Below are positions 38,876-49,420 of a stretch of 64,000 nucleotides of DNA, piece by piece. This DNA comes from Tribonema minus. Taxonomy: Eukaryota; Sar; Xanthophyceae; Tribonematales; Tribonemataceae. Under the pieces are notes generated by a model. It saw nothing but the letters and a program-made list of their open reading frames with translations, ran no database searches and was not told the DNA's origin. The stretch spans positions 1,054,001-1,118,000 of the forward strand of contig JAFCMP010000101.1 of NCBI GenBank assembly GCA_017506865.1, read 5' to 3'. The translations under genes and the position numbers were made by a program. Each line of letters opens with the position of its first letter. The stretch's first letter is position 1.

Positions 38876-40650
38876 CTACATAGCACTCACAAAGACGCTC
38901 TCGTCCTGGTGCGCGTCCTCCGCCTTTTGCGCCAAGTAGCGGTCCACCGTGTCCGCCACGCCGCGCCCCTCGTTGATCGCCCACACCACCAGCGACTGGC
39001 CGCGCCGGCAGTCGCCTGCCGCGAACACGCCCTCCACGCTGGTGCGGAAGTCGCCGTACGGTGCGTGCAAGTTGTCCCGCTGGTCCAGCGTCAGGTTGAG
39101 CGCGCTGGAAATGTGGTGCTCGGGGGACACAAACCCCATGGCCAGCACCACCAGCTGGCACGGCCACTCGCGCTCCGACCCCGGCACGTGCTTGATGCCG
39201 TCCGCAGTGACCTCCACGTTGACCGTCTGCAGCGCCTTGAGGTTGCCGTCCTCATCCCCAATGAACTTGGAAGTCATGATGGAGTACTGGCGCGGGTCGA
39301 CGCCAAAGACGGCGCGCACCTCGCCGTGGCCGTAGTCCACGCCAAACACCTTGGGCCACTGGGGCCAGGGGTTGGTGGGCGCACGTGCGTTGGGCGGGCG
39401 CGGCAGCAGCTCAAAGTTGACCAGGCTGCGGCAGCGGTGGCGCATGGAGGTGCCGATGCAGTCAGTGCCGGTGTCGCCGCCGCCGATAACGATGACGTCC
39501 TTGCCCTCCGCGGTCACGAAGCCCGCGTCCCAGTTGCTCTGCAGGTTGCCGTCGCGGGTCATGAGCAGGCGCTTCTGGTTCTTGGTGAGGAACTCCATGG
39601 CGAAGTGGATGCCCTTGAGCTCGCGCCCAGGAACAGGCAGGTCGCGGGGCTTGGTGGAGCCTACTGTGAGGACGAGGGCGTCGTTGGCTGCCCGCAGGTC
39701 GTTGACATCGATGTCGGGGCCGATGTTGGCATTGGTGACAAATTCGATCCCCTCCTCCGCCAGCAAGTCGACACGGCGCTGTACGGTGTCCTTGTCGAGC
39801 TTCATGTTGGGGATTCCGTACATGAGCAGGCCGCCAATCCGGTCCTCCCGCTCGTAGACGGTCACCTTGTGGCCCTTTTGGTTAAGGCAGTCGGCTGCCG
39901 CCAGCCCAGCGGGACCGGAGCCTACCACCGCCACATTCATGCCGGTCCGGTACTCGGGTATGCGGGGAGTGACCCAGCCCTCCTCCCAAGCACGCTCGAT
40001 GATCGAGTACTCGATGTTTTTGATCGTGATGGGAGAGTCGATCAGGCCAGCGACGCAAGCGCCCTCGCAGGGAGCAGGACACACCCTCCCTGTGAACTCC
40101 GGGAAGTTGTTGGTCTTGTGAAGCCTGTCGATGGCATCGCGCCAGGCTCCCTTGAAGACGAGGTCGTTCCACTCGGGTATGAGGTTGTGGATGGGGCAAC
40201 CTGTGTGCGTCTGGCAAAAGGGTGTGCCGCAGTCCATGCACCTCGCCGCCTGCACCGACCGCTCCACCTCATCGTGGCCAGAGGAGTTGATCTCCGCCCA
40301 GTCGAACACGCGCTCCAGGGGGTCGCGGTAAGGGTCGGCGTTGCGGTAATAGTCGATGAAGCCGCGAGTCTTGTCTATCTCTGCAAAGCTGCCATCGCGG
40401 CGCTTGACCTTGGGCAAGTTGTCGTTGTCGTTCTCATCTCGCCAGATCTCGTGCTTCTTGCCAGCAAGAGCGACGCCACGCTTCTGAGCCGCTGCAAGAC
40501 AAAGGCACAAGCACTCAGGACATGAGCTGCCACCGCACTTTGATCAATGTCAACCACATGCGTATTTGCATCTCTGGACTCATACTCACCAAAGCTGCCC
40601 CTGGCAGAGCCGGCAGCCTTCATTCCGAGTCGCCTGGCTGTGGAAAGCAT
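38876..40650 (-). CDS. gltD: Glutamate synthase small (beta) subunit, GltD-like, separate protein (about 558 aa)
   Basis: Exon 1 40650-40590 and exon 2 40491-38876, GT-AG, in phase. Family role: oxidises NAD(P)H through FAD and passes electrons via Fe-S clusters to the large subunit, which makes glutamate from glutamine and 2-oxoglutarate. Seen: two cysteine clus­ters (C105/108/113/119 in the CMDCGTPFC region and C158/162/166 in [10 protein letters not shown]), FAD-binding [13 protein letters not shown] (from 211) and a second Rossmann [11 protein letters not shown] (355-365). The N-terminus [20 protein letters not shown] is basic and Ser/Ala-rich, a probable organelle transit peptide; an in-frame ATG 27 codons upstream is possible. 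In plants and many algae this domain is fused behind the large subunit. Here no large-subunit sequence lies upstream. A paralogous NAD(P)H oxidoreductase of the same family is the main alternative. Confidence 0.9.
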
Positions 40651-41799
40651 GGGGCCCCGCCTCCGCCTGACAGCAGCTCTCTTTCTCCTGTCTGTGCCGC
40701 TGGAGTGGCAACGGTGAGGTGTGAAGAGCACTTTTTTATTACGGAAAGTGCAGATTGGGGGGGTTCACCCCCCCGTATGTATGACTCTGAGTCAGATTGA
40801 TGTATGGCCATTTTGTCGTTTGTCGAGGGTCAGTGCTTTTGTGTATTTGTCTCCTGTATACTCTTTGTAGCCCCTTTGCATGACATTTTGTATCAGTCAT
40901 CACAGGGTCTGATCACAGCGCGGTCAGCAGATCGAGCAAGCATGAGGTTCGGGGTGTGCTGCCATCAGCCACCTCAGTTGCACTTGCAGTTTGTGATTGT
41001 TGTCATGTAGGCTGCCATCCCATCCGCCGCTCATGCGTGTTGACATACATGACCATGGCTGCAGCACATGCAGTGGCACATAAACGGAGTGGCAATTACG
41101 TCATGGCACAACAAACATGCAATGTTGTTGAATTGCAACTTGAGGCATGCGATTCGAACCTGGAGGTGCATGAGCAATCTAGAATGGAGAGGAGTCTGAG
41201 AGCTAATGGTATGCCTTTCATAGCTGTGTCTAGCTATTTTGTTCTAGATGACATGCAAGGTATCTATTTGCTCCGGCTACGCAAACAAGTTGAGTATTAC
41301 ATCAAAGTGCCGTCAGGGTGCACCTCCGTAACCCCCGCATATGAACCATGTGCATGAATGTGCACAATACCTCCCGAATCAGCATGTGCATGAAGCAATG
41401 ATGGCAGGGAAGCATCTGATTTCAGCTTGTGCGCTGCGTTGTGAATTCTGACCTTGGAGGCAGCATGTAAAAAGTCAAGTTTGAGTGTCCACCATGGTGC
41501 ACCATGAGCATCGCCATCTCTTGCACGCGTGTCATCACAATGACCCACCTCCCACACATGATGGTATAGCAAAGCCATGGTCGTAGTTCACATCCTCTGT
41601 GAGGTGCAGCATGTACACAAGTCCTCAATAATCAAAGTTTGAGCTATTTACGTTGTCTGCATCTGAGTTTGCAGCCATCGAGTGCTTGCTTGGCAGCATG
41701 CATGTTTGACGGGCGTTGTACACAAGTTGAGCATACGCGTACGGGAACAGTGAGAATGAAATGCTCACAACACAAACCGAATGCAAAAGAAAGATAAAT
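40651..41799. other. Intergenic region upstream of GltD and downstream of NudC
   Basis: No gene seen. GGGGGGG-TTCA-CCCCCCC (40757-40774) forms a strong 7-bp hairpin about 107 bp upstream of the GltD start. A plus-strand frame of 133 codons at 40956-41357 has no recognisable motif. Confidence 0.45.
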
Positions 41800-43379
41800 T
41801 CATGGGTGGTTGCCGCCAGGTGCATCCGCCAGTGGGCCACCTGGCATGAAGGGACTGCCCGGTGCAAGCTTGGCCTTTTCGAGCAGGTCTGATGCAGTCA
41901 ACTCATCGCTGGTCGGCAGGCCCATGCGCTTCTGCTTCTGGTCGAACATGATCTTGCGAATTGCTGCCTGTGACCAAGCAGACAACAAATCGGAAAGCAG
42001 CAGGATCAATGACTGGCACAACAATACACCTGAAAGTATATGCATGTAAGCGCACGTTTCCACGTTTGCGCAATGAGAAACCCATCTGAAGTTTCCTCTT
42101 GGTTGCTGATCACTGACGTCATTGCAGTCATAGCAGCACGCACCCTTCCAGTGCTGGATGTAACGAGCTTACCTGCGTATCTTCATCATAGTCACCGACT
42201 TTACAGGTGCTGTCGACCTTTGATGTGTCAATCTCTGGATGACCCTCAAGGGCACAGGCCCACCAGGTCTTGGCCACCTTCTCCAATGTCACTACTAGCA
42301 CTCCATCGTCGCTGTCGAGATTCCACAGACTGCCTTCCCGTTTGACTGATGCTGGTAGTTGGCCCGCCAGCAGCTGCAGGTTCAAGCCAAGCAACAAGTG
42401 GACAGCCAGTCCGAGCATGTGTACATGAGAACCAGTGTCGCTTTCACATGCTGACCGCGCATGATGGCTCTCAAAGAGCAGTGCGCTTGCTGTACAAGGT
42501 ACAGCCAGATCTGATGCTGTTGTGATCAAGGTGCATGCGCATTCTACGCACCCCAAGGTCTGCGCTGATCACACAGTCAAGCATTCAATGAAGTCACATT
42601 CTGTAACACGTCAAGCGCACATCTTGCGACATGTCAAGTGTGCAGCCACGTCTTGCAGCAAGTGCCGTAAAAGGAATTTCTTTGCTTGCCTGCTGTCCTC
42701 CAGCGCCTTTCAGCTTACAACTCAAGCTCCTGGTTCCAATGTCACACACCATGTCCCGCCCACGCGTGCCTTTGGGCACATCAACGTACACAGTTACCTC
42801 TTGCAGGGTCTGCGTCCAGCAGTACCCATGATCAGGGCAAGCACCACCATTTCCGACCGGCGTCTGCTTCGTGCCAGGCTGCTGAGACTGCTGTGCAGTG
42901 ACGCCACCACCATCAGTGGTGCTTTCTCCAAACTGCTCTTCGGGTGTCAGCGCTGCTGGTGTATCTGGCTGATCCTGACTGTGCACCGGTTGCGCTGGTC
43001 GAGCCTTCTGGTTTCTACTTGCAACTTCGCCAGCAAGTTTGCTAGCAGCAGCTGCTTTTACTTGCTGTGAACTGGCTGACGATGGTTCCCTCTTCTGCTG
43101 TGGCTGCTTTCGTGAAGGTGCACCCGCGCTTGCGGCGCAGGCGCTGCGGTAGTCCTTGAAAGGATAGGCACGGAATGCCTGGAGCAGCAATTCCTCTGCT
43201 TTGCCGCTCACGAAACCCATGGTGGGCCGCTCCGAGGCAAGCAGGGCAGGATCCCACTCCACGTAGAAATCCGTCTTCCTGTGCAGGAAAGAGAACAGCG
43301 TCCGCAACAGTCCATCGATGCTGCCCAGCTGCCCCGCCATGGTCATCAGGAGTTCGTCGTATCTGCTTTCGTCCGCCAT
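41800..43379 (-). CDS. NudC-family protein (3 exons, about 352 aa)
   Basis: Exons 43379-42690, 42373-42173 and 41967-41800, in phase. NudC proteins are Hsp90 co-chaperones linked to dynein and nuclear movement. Residues 1-55 (YDELLMTMAGQLGSIDGLLR, FLHRKTDFYVEW) match the NudC N-terminal domain. Residues about 85-180 are a Gln/Ser/Pro-rich linker. The CS/p23-like domain starts at WTQTLQEVTVYVDVP (188-202) and continues through SVKREGSLWNLD and LEKVAKTWWACAL. The C-terminal DYDEDTQAAIRKIMFDQKQK is the conserved NudC tail. Intron 1 has a GC-AG boundary (CAG/GCAAGC) that the protein alignment requires. The start MADESRY is preferred over an in-frame upstream codon. It shares a 204-bp divergent promoter with the gene at 43584. 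Confidence 0.92.
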
Positions 43380-43583
43380 GGCTTCGTACAGCTTGCCTCT
43401 GGTAACGATGATCAATCGAAGGAACTTCAAACTGCAGTTGAACTTCTGTCAACTTCAAACGTGCACTTAACTCAACCCTTCTGAGTTCTTGACACACGCA
43501 TGGCGTAAGGACGCTGTGTGCTGTGTGCAGGTGCAGCGATTGTACGCTGTTCAGGCCGTGCGTTTGGCCTTTGCAGCAACAAG
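43380..43583. promoter_or_regulatory. Divergent promoter with three AACTTCAA-type words
   Basis: GGAACTTCAAAC (43421-43432), GTTGAACTTCT (43437-43447) and TCAACTTCAAACG (43449-43461) cluster 42-82 bp upstream of the NudC start and 120-165 bp upstream of the plus-strand gene. The spacing and repetition suggest a regulatory site. This is inference from recurrence in the window. Confidence 0.45.
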
Positions 43584-46500
43584 ATGTCGACAAGTTCTGA
43601 GGCGGGCTCTGAGAGGAGACGACTATGCATTATGGGTAAGCACACACACCTCTGCAACTGACTTGAGGCCTTGCGCTTCACCATAGCTATTCTCATCGGA
43701 CCCTTTTTCGTTGCCGCCTTTCTTGCAGTCAAGCGCATCAGCCTGAGAGGCACCACAGAGGGCGATGTGAGGGTGGTACTATTGGGAACTTCCAGCGTGG
43801 CGTCCATCGTCCAGTGCTCCTGTGACCGCTACCTCAACCTGTAAGTACCTGTCATGGAATATTCGTCACTTTTGTTTGTGGCTGCTGCGATTGTGGCACC
43901 CTGTCTGATGCCGCCTCACGCCTATGCTGACCGCTACACCTCAGCGAGTGCGACAGGCCAGCTGACCACGAGCACCTGACCCTGCAAGTGGAGCATGTGC
44001 AGCAATGCATTACAGGAGAAGTTGTTCTGGCCAAGAAGTGGTCCTCATCCATCTTCTGCGAGTTCTATCAGCATCAACTCTATGGAGACAATCAGGAGGA
44101 AGTGGGTACGCTGTGGATAGCTGTGACACAAAGCGGACGGGAGGGTCTGTACATTGAACACCATCAGCCTCAACAAACGAAGGTGCCTTGGTTCCTGAAG
44201 GTCAGTGCAAAATCATATACTGAACGTGAACAACCATTTACTAGCTGTCACAACAGTCATCGTCGTTGCGAATGCATTGCAATGTACGCACAGATCCAGC
44301 AGCGCTGTGAACTCTTGCCTCGCAAGTGTTATCGTATTGGTCCTCAACCTGTTGTGGCATGACGATGTCAGAAGCTTGCAGCAGCATATACATTGACCTT
44401 GCGGCCAGACGCTTGAACCTTAGAGCAGGTTGTCGTCTTTGGAGTACAGGCGTATTCGCAGCAGGCCAATCCCTTTGCCTTGTTCTGCCCTTTTTGGTCC
44501 CTTGATGACGCGAAGTCTATGACGAATGTCTTGTAAATTGCGCTGAACTCAGTGATGACAGCAATAAAGTCACATTCATACAGAGCATGATGCGCTGTTC
44601 GCTGCATGCAATACTTGTGGAGGTAGTAAACTTCAGAGTGCAGTCGACTCCCAGGTTTCCGTGCCATTCAATAGTATGTTGACATCACAGTCTGCCTTCG
44701 GCAGCAGTGATGAAGCTTGCACATGCATGTCATGTGGCCATGCATCCTGCCGGCAACTCAAAACTGGATGATGACCGTCCTAGACTCACACAAGTCCTTG
44801 GCATGCACCACACATTGTGGCACACAAACCTTCAAGGACCACATGTGCCAAAAGTCTATTTGGCTGCTTTTGTTGCCCTTATTGCGCAAACTCAGCTACT
44901 GCCTTTTCGGGTGCTTTGCGTGCCTGCAGGCAGAAGGGCTGTACAAATTAACCAAGAACACGTACTCCACAGTATCATCCTGGCCAATCGTGAGCCTCTA
45001 CGCCAGAGCCGGGGAGAAGCTGGTGGACGCAGGCAAGTGTCATGTAGAGTCTTGAGCTTGGGGACTGCAGCAGCCGCACATTGGTACCCGCTTCCCTGCC
45101 GCAGCATAGGCTCGTGTGCACACATCTACTTGACGGTATATGAGTTGTACGTCGGTTCTGTGCACGTGCACTGGACGCTGATTGGTGCATTGTGCTTGTG
45201 CCTCAGGGCGGTGTTTTGTTTGTAACGCCCGAATAGATGTACCATATGTGGTTGTATGCCGAGTGAATCTCAATACAGTGCGGCTTGTATTTAACAGGAC
45301 GCCACATCCCGCATAGGATTGCAAGTGCGTTTACCTAGGTGCGAGCTGCCATTTTCTTCTTCTTCTTTGTGCGGCAGAGATTGACATGGAATAGAGCAGT
45401 CTAGCACGTTGTTTATTGAGACAGGCTGTCCACAATCAATGCCTTGATACTTTTCTAGTTTGCTGACCAGCCGTCCGCAAACATGTTACTGGCATCGTTC
45501 TTTGATGCCGATGACTCATTGCCGGCCTTTTTTTTTTTTCAAAACTTCGAAGGTCTTACTCCTGTGCGGTGCTGATGCTGTTGACTCTTCAGCGGTATAT
45601 GTTGGCAGTTCAGCTGTGGGTGGCAAGAACCTGCTGGGAATACGCATCCCTAGTGGACACAACAGGTATGTACATGCTACATCCATTAGTGTTTACACAT
45701 ACACGCAGCTACTTGGTGCTCAGTTGTTGCGGCGGCAACATCTATGTAGCCTTGAAGATCAGGGAGCCTGCTGCTTGCAAAGTGCAATTGTATCTTCAAT
45801 GAGTGTGACGAGCAACTTTCTTCAGTACTGCATGAGTGGCTTGCAGCTGTGCATGCCTTGGCAGCCTTGATTTCATATTTCCTGCAGAGTACCACTGCTT
45901 GCAACAGTGATGGTGCGAGTTGACAACACTAGTGCTGTGGCCACAGAAAACCCACTGCAGTATTATTACGGCATTTTTGAGGGCTGAATTTCAAGTGTAC
46001 CAGATACAGCTCTCAACTTGTGTACAACAGGTCTGGAGGTCAAGTCCCGTGCTTCAGTCACCATAGCAGACTACATTAGCACACATGCCATGCCGCGCCT
46101 TTATTTGAACATGCAAAGCAAGACCACGGTTTGTGTGTGTAGACTTGGCCAATTTGATGAGGCACAGCAGCTAGCGTGACAGAAGTAGTACCTGCCGACT
46201 TGTTGTCAAGGTCACATACCTGGTCCGAGCCAAGTCCTTTGGGTGGGCCTTGTTGTGATCATAGTTGTATTTGCTGGTCTACTGGTATCATTGGGCTGAA
46301 CATCCAGCCCAGCTGTACAAAAGCATCTCTTTGCACAGTTGTGTCTCTGTCTCTGAAGCGCTTTTGTATAGCGCGTGTGCATGAGCGCTTGTGCATGGCT
46401 CAACCAGGAGTTCATGGATATAGCTGGTTACTGGTTCAGTTCTGTCTTACATATCAAAAGCACTGTTCAGAGGTCATCATTGCAATGTAATCCACTATCG

Positions 46501-48558
46501 TGAATGTGAACAATGCTGTTGAGCTGCTGCACCTCATCCAGACTATTGTCTTGGTGCCGCCTCACTTGCACAGGGAATCCCTGTGCAGCACACTCGACCA
46601 TGCTACAGTGGTGTTGCTGAACGATGTGGACACCGCTCTTGAAGAGCACCTCGAGGAGCTGCTGGACAAGGTATGTTGGTAACACTTGCATGCGCTCAGT
46701 GTGCTCTCTAGTGCGCCCTGCCATGTGTGACACCTGTGTGATGACATACATGCTCCAGTCGTGTTGTATGGCAGCATAGGACGCCAAGCCACAGAGCACA
46801 GCTGGTCTGTTATTATGCGATGTTGCTCTTGAGTTGCTGGGTACCACAGCATAGTTTTTGCCCTGCGGTTTCAATGGGCGCCACAGTGTACATGATAACA
46901 ACGGCAGCAGTCGACAATCAGCACTTAAGGTCAGCAGTCAAGTAAAGTACGCTCGCCCTGTGTAACGCTGTGTCACAATGAGACACAACACTTGGCATGA
47001 GTGGAATGACATCTTGCCCAAACAATGCCCAAACAAGTGCACTATTGTTACGATGGTTTACACTTTGTTTAATTTCCCGTATGTGTGTTCTATGTTATGC
47101 ACAGGCGCAGGACGTGATGGAATGTGCGGGCGCATGGTGCAAGTGCGCGCTTTGCGAGGCACCACAAACAGTCCTGCAGTGGCCCATTGTGTCTAGCACG
47201 CTGACTCTCCCATTGCGCGTGCTTGGCGCCGCTGCCAGTGGTGCTGCACTGGTGAGTGGTCCTCAGGACAGATCACATGCCGGCAGCTCGAGCTGACATG
47301 GCATAGCAGTGTGCCCTCGTGATGCAGCTTGCAATCACGCCATGATGAGTACCTAAGTAGCACAGTAATGGCCCACTTCTCATGGGTGGGCCCCTATGAT
47401 CACCGATGCTCTCACTGATTGTACCTTGATGCATGCAGCATTTGTATATACAGAAGTATGTGATGCCCATTGTATGCCCACCTTGTGCTGGTTGCTCGTG
47501 GCCAGACTCATACATCGGACATTGCCCGCTGACATGCACCACGATCTTCTGCAAATTGCAGGTGCGAGACACAGCCACAGGACTTGTGCTTTTCATACCC
47601 CGTGCATGCCACCTGCTACCACCAACAGCCGAAGAGCATGAAGATGCAGCAAATGACCTGCCACATGCACAGGATTGCGGCAGCTATGTGACCTCCAGTC
47701 CACTTGCACCTACGCAAGCTCATGCGGAGCCCTCCAACCATGGTTTGGCAGACGGTGCTCACCCCTCAAGCCACGAGGCCCAGCATGAGTGCGCCGCTGG
47801 TGAGACGCACACGCAGAAGGGATGTGTGCCTCAAACGTCACACAAGGGAGAGGCCAGGTGTGCTCAGCAACAGCCATTGACAATGATTTGGAAGGGTGGC
47901 ATGTGTCTGTACAGTACTGCACTACTCCAGCAACTGTAGGGAGCAGTACAGTACTGCACTACTCCAGCAACTGTAGGGAGCAAGCAAGCAATGGTGCATC
48001 ATCGATGAGTAGGCAAAGGCATACTATGTACTGAACCCAGTGGAGAGGAGTGGCATGCGTTTTTTTTTTTTTTGCACACCCAATATTCCCACCTAACCAG
48101 CACAAACTCTGAAGGGCTCTCTGCAGAGCTTTCAGACGTGTCAACTCTGCAAATCTTTCATTTTTAGGATGCTGTAGCTCTGCGCGTCGCAGCTTGTTTT
48201 GATAATTAAAAGCTTGGTTATTCTGCTACATAACTAAAAGGAAAAGAAGACTTGATTACGTATGCAAATTTGGGCAGAGGCCAATTGTGTCACGGTTCAT
48301 GCCGACAGATGTATTTCATGTCACATCTCGAGACAGCAGGTCTGGCATGCCATGGCTTAAAGACGCGAAACCAAACCTTTGCCGGAGTTCGTGTTGACCT
48401 ATTGATATCATAAACGCGCAACTGATGGGCAACCCCAATGCGTGTCTGTGCTCTTTTGCAGTGAGGAAAATGAGAAGATAATACTGGAGCCAGACGGGCT
48501 GTCTGCCGCAGCACTTGTACAGTTGCTCGAGTCTCTTGGCACGCCAGCAGCACAGTAG
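43584..48558 (+). CDS. Unrecognised membrane-anchored protein, multi-exon (possibly two genes)
   Basis: Well-supported exons: 43584-43635, 43687-43840, 43945-44200, 44930-45032, 45593-45665 and 45888 onward, all in phase; the 45032 donor is GC (GCAG/GCAAGT). They encode MSTSSEAGSERRRLCIM, a membrane helix (AILIGPFFVAAFLAV) and a soluble region (CEFYQHQLYGDNQEEVGTLW, LYARAGEKLVDA, VPLLATVMVRVDNTSAVATE). That frame can stop at 45985-45987. Alternatively, a non-canonical GC donor at 45983 joins 46031-46128 (LEVKSRASVTIADYISTHAM), about 46540-46673 (ending EEHLEELLDK), about 47115-47251 (CAGAWCKCALCEAP), 47562-47857 and 48462-48558 (EENEKIILEPDGLSAAALVQ), whose phases agree. I recognise no family. 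The membrane helix near the N-terminus suggests a type II anchor. Confidence 0.5.
47910..47982. repeat. 37-bp tandem duplication
   Basis: TACAGTACTGCACTACTCCA and the bases through GGGAGCAG are repeated exactly at 47910-47946 and 47947-47982. It covers an alternative stop codon of the preceding exon frame (47937-47939), or lies in the last intron if the donor at 47858 is used. Confidence 0.9.
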
Positions 48559-49420
48559 CCAGCAGAGCGGCAGCGAGCGCGCGTGAGCACGTGGCAGGGG
48601 GTCATGACCACCACAGCAGTCACAGCGACGACTTTCTATGTGTTGGCAGTTGTGTTGAGGCAGGATCGCAGTGATCATCACAAAACGGCGCGTTGGGGCA
48701 CATCAGGAATCAAAATCGGTCGGGTCCATCAAGCATTGAGTTGACATCCTACTGTACATGAAGGTCATGAACATTGCGTGATTTGTGGCTTGCTGATTGT
48801 ATTTTGTGCACACCGCACAGGTTGTAATGCCTGCTTGCACTTTGCATGACATAATGGCTCTTGGAACGTGGGGCAACATTTTTTCTTACGATTGTGCAAT
48901 GTGTGCTGACTTTCAACCTAGAAGTATTTTGCAGCGCAGTACCCACATGCGGTGGTAAGCTGCAGATGAACACTGCCGGTTTGCATGCTTCGTTTTGGTA
49001 GCTTGAAGAGTCACGGTTTATTTGTATTAGTGGGAATGAACATGAACTCCTCAGATCATGTATTTGATTGCTTTAGAGTAGTTGAGATGTTTCACTACAG
49101 GAAGCAGCGGTCTTCAGTGGACGACATCTTGCCTTGCATATGCTGCATATGATATACATCCAAACACATGGCCGCCTCCTGTGCCTACCTGCCCTTGTGT
49201 CTAATCTTTGCACTATGGGTGCTATATGCAGCATCATGTCTTCGATGGCTTTTGGTCGTATTCCCAAGGTGGCAATGCTCGTTTGTATGCATTACTGTCG
49301 GGCTGCGCAGCCTTCACCTGATGGTGTCCTCCTTGTACTGATGGGCTTGTAAATATCGCAAAGCATTGTTGAATACCTGGTATTCTTCGATACTGGTACT
49401 GATCAACTTGAAGGGTACAG
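48559..49420. other. Gene-free stretch before the retroelement
   Basis: No coding signal or repeat recognised. CAACTTGAAGG occurs at about 49404, just before the retroelement 5' end. Confidence 0.4.

Noticed and set aside
38687-40525. 612-codon plus-strand open frame
   Set aside because: It is antisense to the GltD gene. The product is Val/His/Arg/Leu-rich with no domain, the typical shadow of a GC-rich coding strand.
45593-45665. Alternative frame RYMLAVQLWVARTCWEYASL for exon 5 of the 43584 gene
   Set aside because: It needs a shorter exon 4 that would discard the conserved-looking LYARAGEKLVDA; the other frame joins cleanly to the 45888 exon.
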